From contig VTFK01000334.1 of NCBI GenBank assembly GCA_009617715.1, positions 682,001-746,000 on the forward strand: 64,000 bases of DNA, written 5' to 3'. The DNA is from Plectrocnemia conspersa (lineage: Eukaryota; Arthropoda; Insecta; Trichoptera; Polycentropodidae). Both the position numbers and the translations under genes were made by a program. Shown piece after piece: positions 58,950 to 64,000 of this stretch. The notes beneath the pieces were generated by a model. The model was not told the origin of the DNA. It saw only the letters and a list, made by a program, of their open reading frames with translations, and ran no database searches. Every line of letters starts with the position of its first letter. Position 1 is the first letter of the stretch.

Positions 58950-61160
58950 AAGTTTTCCCCCCTTGTCCAAGTTCCGTGTCGAATGTATAATACCACCATA
59001 ACGAGTTTCAGCTAATTTGTTATATTCGATAATGAACACTTTGGATATTAATTAACACTTTAGAGCGCTGTGTGAAATTGGTGAAATAAAATCGAAAAAT
59101 GTACGGCGTGTCGCGCTGTGGCGAATATGCGTGAGACATGCAACCCATTACGAAGCCGGTATGTTTTACCCGCCCTTTCTCCATATTTACTATATGGTAT
59201 AAGCATAGAGAGAAAATGTGTGTATGTGGGAAAAATAAATTCTCTAGCAAAATGAAAAATATTGTCAATCTCAGTCAGAGAGGAGGATTTCTACTTTCGC
59301 TTTTCGACGGGCAAACCGTGCGATATTTCAACATTATCTTCGGTGGGAAAAATTGTTCATGGATCGTGCTCTCTCTACATAGAGCAAACGGTTCACTCCA
59401 ATATGGCGTGTATGTGATGGTAGGACGGATAAATGGGGATGAAAAAAATTCAAACTGCCCCCGGAAACTCGGCGGGATATTTATTCGAGCGGATTAGGGA
59501 AGATGGACATGAGATGGCAATGCGCTCCGTGCAATAAGAATATAGTATACAGGTTTGTAATTCGTATTAAGGGCAAACCAGAAACGAGCAGACATCTTTC
59601 TTTAATAAAAATGGGTGTAATATTAATTTAAAAATAAATAAAGTCTATAATTGCAATTATTGTAATATTTGCATTGAGTATTGCATCGTCAATAAAAATA
59701 AATTCTGCAAAGTGAAAATCATTAAAATATTCTTTATTAATTTCTAAATAAAAATATGTTTAATTGCAATTATCTAAATTCTTGAAAATTATATTATAAA
59801 TCCTGCGTTTATTTTCAATCACAATCTCATGTAGGTAAGTAAGCTTGAAGGACGCCGGCCGATTTCTTCCACCTTTTTAAATATGAATGGACGTGTGTGG
59901 GCGCCTTTATGTTCCTTGGAACAAAGAAAGACTCTTCCGCTTATATACTATTTGGGAAAAATTACTAGCAATAACGCAGCGAATGTCCGCCCATCAAATT
60001 TCCGCATTCGAGAGCCGAATATTTTATTCGTGCCCGACAAATCTATGGACATCGCTATAAATTGGATAAATTTGTTATTCCAACTTACTTTTTAGCTGCT
60101 TTATTACGTCCGTTTTTCTTAGCAGTTTGGGTCGCTGCAGAGGTCAAACGGAAAATATGGCCAATAAAGCCCCCATCAAACGGACATATTCTCCATGTTA
60201 TGCCACTCTTAGCCCCGTGTTTGATACATAAAAAAACGACGGACGTGACTGGCCATTTTGGATATTGAATATGATAAAATATTATTTTTTTCGTTTGTGT
60301 CTTGCGAAAGAAAGTCATAAAATATATATCTACTAGGTACATACATAAACAAATATTAAATACACTATACAACTAAATATAAATCATGGCGATAACTTTA
60401 CTAATTTATTTGCAATGATTAAGACAAAAAAAATATTACTTTCTTTATTAGTCAACGTTTTAAAACCAAACTTTAAATTTATTGTTTAAAATGGCAAGAT
60501 CAGTAAACATTAAACTGTGTGTTTATCTTGTGTGCATCGAATGTATATACAATACAACACTTTATTTTTTTTATTTCATAATAAAAGGATCGAATATTTT
60601 AAACCCCTATTATACCTAGCCATTTGTTCGGTAAATCGCGTCTGGCGTAATGAAATAAAGCTTCTCCCAATTATCGTCATTGGCAATAGGACCGTCTGCC
60701 AAATCTCTTGTGTAAACATTTGCTCAAGGTATTCGTACAGAGCGCTTCGACTACTTTATCTATCCATTCACCCGGTCCATTGTTGTAGGGTGGTGCAGCA
60801 GCAGCCACCCCTTTCGCGCAGTCTTATGCCTTTACCGATATCTACAATGATAATTAGCGAATTCGTTGCATATTTGTCGCGACTATCATGCAATAGAAAA
60901 AAATGTCAATCAAACCATACAACTTCACTATGTTAGTCAAGTCTTATATTGAGATTCAGAGTATGTGCGTTTGACATAAATAGGTGGATGGATGGTGGGT
61001 GGAAGGGTGAGTGGTTGTGGAGGTGTAGTAAGTCGAAGTACGGTTTACATAAGAAAGCTGCACAGATTCATTTGTTCGTTAAGCTTCCGTGTGTTCGATA
61101 CCGCCATCCAGTTTCTACTAATTCTTCTTATAAATACCCTTCCATTTAGAAATTTGCAGG
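58950..61160. promoter_or_regulatory. Series of three G+C-richer islands
   Basis: Islands at about 58955-59530, 59830-60270 and 60600-61160 are separated by AT-rich gaps (59531-59829 and 60271-60599) in which I see nothing. Many open frames of 66-139 codons cross the islands on both strands, including 60517-60936 and 59138-59497. They overlap, lack domains and show no splice or start context. The region is the densest island cluster of the window and is more likely regulatory than coding. Confidence 0.35.
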
Positions 61161-62439
61161 GTTGCCACTTTAAGAAAAATATATATTATTTTGATCATAT
61201 AGTGTTTATCTTATAGAAATCATTTAACTGTTATTAACATATTAATATGGAACACAACAGTAACCCCCAGTGCACAAGGGGGAAAGGGGGAGAAATTCCT
61301 GGGGTCCGACTCTGGAAAAAATCGTAGCAAGAATATATGTAAGTAAAAACCGATCTCAAATAATGAATCCGAAATAAACTACAGTTATATGAAATATATG
61401 TATTGATGTATTTGTATATACAAGAAATAAAAGGAGCGGAACATTGCCTTCAAAAGCACCCACTTTCTATGTACTACTTACACAATAAATATTATTATTA
61501 AAAGGGACAGATTGTAGTTATTTGACGCAACTCTGTTTGTGTTAAAATTCGTTTTCAACTTATTGTTAACTTGATTGCTTTTTGAGCGTTAAAAAAATAT
61601 ATGACATAAGAGGAAATATTCAATTAATGTTAATTAGGTCAGTAAATTTAGGTATTTGATCTGAATTGTCAGATCGAATACCTAAGGAAGAAGCAAAAAA
61701 TCAACAACAGCACAAACTGAATTATATAAATTTATTGCTTTTATTGATTGTATTATCAGTAATTTGATAACTGGATTAAATGCAGCAAAATAAATAAATA
61801 ATACATTAAATTTCATGTCGTTATTTCTAAAAAAAATCTGAAAAAAAATAGTCTCGAATCTATCCCGAAAATATTTTTTAAAATATGTCATTTCAGTAAA
61901 ATCATATCAGAAAACATTTTCACCAGTAGATATATATTTTTACTAGTGAAATAATAAATAATCTGGCAGGTACTAGTACAATTATACGATTCCTACTTTT
62001 ATTTTTTATATTGTATCAGCAGTCCTAATACGTGCTTTTACAAACACACTCGTCGACGCGACTTGAAAGAATCGTATCTCAGCATACCTTGTAGGAAATT
62101 TGTATGAAAAAAAGATTAATAATTGTATTTCCATATTTTATATTTTGAAAAGTTGTTTTGTTTTGTATTTTGAAATGACTAAATTAACATGATTATAAAA
62201 GGAACACAGTGTCCTCGAGCTCCTTAATTATAAATCACTTTACTTAGTATGTTTTAAATGTGATGTATTAGATACATTAAATTATCTATACACATTCGAA
62301 AATATCTCATTATTTTATAAAACTAGTATCGTCGCAATGAAAAAAAATACAAGAGAGTCTATTAAATGTAGTGTTTCCTATATGTTTTCTTAAAATTATT
62401 TTCATATATATAAAAATATAGTTTAATTTGTAGTTTTCA
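61161..62439. other. AT-rich DNA
   Basis: AT-rich with a short G-rich patch at 61265-61310 (GGGGGAAAGGGGGAG). It contains the hairpin at 61648-61685 and the CAGTAAAAT/AGTGAAAT foldback-like stretch near 61880-61955. Confidence 0.45.
61648..61685. other. 16-bp hairpin with one G-U pair
   Basis: TTAGGTATTTGATCTG (61648-61663) pairs with CAGATCGAATACCTAA (61670-61685) around the loop AATTGT. The one mismatch is compatible with a G-U pair in plus-strand RNA. A foldback relic is the alternative. Confidence 0.75.
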
Positions 62440-62870
62440 CAGCCCTGACGTTGGTTCATTTGTGTCTCGGTCCCGCCGCGGCATTTCCTAAGAATTGGTT
62501 CTATTTGTTCAGGAAGAAACTAGTGGAAGTTCGAACGAGAAGCATTGTGTATTTTCAGTGCTTAATAGGAAGTGGTATTAACACAGGCGGATATTCGTCT
62601 GCTGCACCTCAATAAGGATGCTATGCGCTCAGACTGCTTGCTGCACGCTGCTTGGAAAATCCTTTGAAACGAAATGAAAAATACCGCTGCATAACTGCAA
62701 ATGGAATCATATTGAAAAACTACTTTTTTGGATACTTTTTTAGCGTTCGTTATCCGAAGGGGATGAGCGCTCGCGAATTAGCCAACCGCAGCATCATTTC
62801 TGCGACGCTCGTATAAAACGAACGTATGGACGACATTCAAATATAATTTGTGAAATAATAATAATGCAAA
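62440..62870. promoter_or_regulatory. G+C-richer island with TATA-like box
   Basis: An island with GCTGCTTGG and GCTGCACG words and GAGCGCTCGCG. Near its 3' edge GTATAAAACG (about 62811-62820) is a good TATA-box match, about 25-30 bp before TGGACGACATTC. It might be a plus-strand promoter, but no following exon was recognised. Confidence 0.3.
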
Positions 62871-64000
62871 AAGTGCTTGCAAATATGATATTCGGAACTT
62901 GTTCATATACAATATGACTAATCAAAATCGAAGTTAAAAAATATTTTTTTGTAATAAAATTACCGATCAAAGCGGTAGAAAGGCATTAGCAAAAGGATAT
63001 TATTCAAGAGCGCTTGGAACGCGAAGTAAAACTTTCTTACGACAATATAAACAATACATTTATTAAGTATTTCGTTCAAAGGTTAGAGTTGAATGAGACT
63101 TCAGTGGGTATCATTCACGCAGGTCATTTTTTTAACTGTGGATTTTGTTAATACGAAAAGTAGCCAGTTCGCATTCATATGTATTGCATTTTTGGATACG
63201 ACTTTGTTCCTTACAAAATTTATTTTAATGATTTGGTGGTGTTCAAATATTAGGAATTCATGATTACGACTTTCATATGAGGTAAATTAAATTCTTGGTA
63301 GTCGTTTGAATTAATTGCTTAATTTATGTGTGCGTATTTAGGATTTGCTATTTCGTAAAAATCAAAATAATTTAATTTAGTTGTTGATTTTTGTGACAAA
63401 GTGAACACTAACACCAAACCAAATAAAAAAAATATAAAATAAAGAACTTTCACTTTTTTTAAAATGATTTTTTAACCTGTAAATGCTTAATTTCATTATC
63501 AATAAAAGAAAAATGAATGCTATTGACGGTGGCATACCCAGGAATAGACAAAAATAAGTGCATAAATGAGCTGAAATATTTTAAATATCTAATAAAAAAA
63601 ATATTTGAAAATAAAAATCTAAGCACTATTTATCATATCATATTTAAATAGTGCACAAGCTGTACGCATATTTCCGACAATGACATTGAAAATCGCCACA
63701 ACCTAAAAAAGTTGCTAAATTAAAAATAATCAAAAAATATTTGAGACATATAATTATGTAGTTATGGTGAACTACATACATATAGTTTATTTATATTACA
63801 TATTAAGTTGATTAATGCACTTAATAAATATATATATTCATGCAAATCTAATTAAACTTTAATATATATGTAACTCAACTGTGAATTAAAAAATCCTAAA
63901 AATTCCAAAAACTGAAACTGATAGTTTGTTCACTTCGTTGTAATTCTAGCACCAATATAAAACATATGATCCCCTATTACAACAAAAAAGCATTTGAGAT
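62871..64000. other. AT-rich non-coding DNA
   Basis: AT-rich to the end of the window; nothing recognised. Confidence 0.55.

Noticed and set aside
60517..60936. 139-codon plus-strand open frame
   Set aside because: Low protein character (Cys/Ser/Ile-rich, no domain) within an island that has other overlapping frames.
1..64000. CRISPR arrays, bacterial operons, organelle or viral genomes
   Set aside because: There are no regular repeat-spacer arrays, dense coding or virus-like protein motifs; the composition and retroelements are those of insect nuclear DNA.

Overview
The window looks like non-coding arthropod, most likely insect, nuclear DNA. It is very AT-rich, has no complete intact gene, and carries decayed Jockey/CR1-type and RTE-like non-LTR retrotransposons, a hAT element, a pogo/Tigger-type MITE and tRNA-derived SINE pieces. 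Species and host locus cannot be told from the sequence. No bacterial-style operon, CRISPR array or intact RNA gene was seen.

Layout. Long AT-rich stretches with microsatellites and A/T runs alternate with islands of 150-700 bp that are clearly richer in G+C and CpG (for example 0.54-0.97, 2.86-3.38, 6.73-7.52, 9.7-10.44, 12.47-12.80, 14.5-15.08, 17.58-17.97, 19.43-20.4, 22.64-23.94, 25.86-26.57, 28.29-28.69, 31.09-31.88, 34.69-35.06, 38.13-38.42, 39.53-39.78, 40.46-40.99, 44.73-46.6, 47.69-48.15, 49.92-50.97, 53.64-54.73, 56.45-57.83, 58.95-61.16 and 62.44-62.87 kb). This island-in-desert pattern is what large introns or intergenic regions around insect developmental regulators look like, so the islands are candidate enhancers. 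That is inference, because conservation cannot be judged from one sequence. Most medium-length open frames are chance frames inside these islands.

Mobile DNA makes up most of what can be named. A 5'-truncated, twice frameshifted Jockey/CR1-type LINE lies at 35.9-37.5 kb on the plus strand. Shorter relatives lie at 47.04-47.53 kb (minus), 51.95-52.20 kb (plus) and 55.85-56.07 kb (minus), with another reverse-transcriptase scrap at 43.7 kb. RTE-like pieces are at 20.77-21.33 and 27.09-27.65 kb (minus; two copies of the same ORF2 linker segment) and at 37.69-37.98 kb (plus). A 1,108-bp hAT element with an exact 8-bp target duplication is at 41.43-42.54 kb, and a 478-bp pogo-type element with TA duplication is at 55.03-55.51 kb. 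tRNA-derived SINE pieces are at 8.86, 27.8-28.1 and 29.5 kb. An unclassified repeat occurs three times (29.96, 49.1 and 58.5 kb).

The only host-coding candidate is a possible terminal exon on the minus strand (39178-39426), with a splice-acceptor-like start and an AATAAA downstream. The most striking unexplained structures are two adjacent long palindromes at 57975-58087, a set of near-perfect hairpins, some of whose mismatches would still pair as G-U in RNA, and a short motif, TAAAATACAACRAT, that recurs five times on one strand, often inside a loose palindrome.
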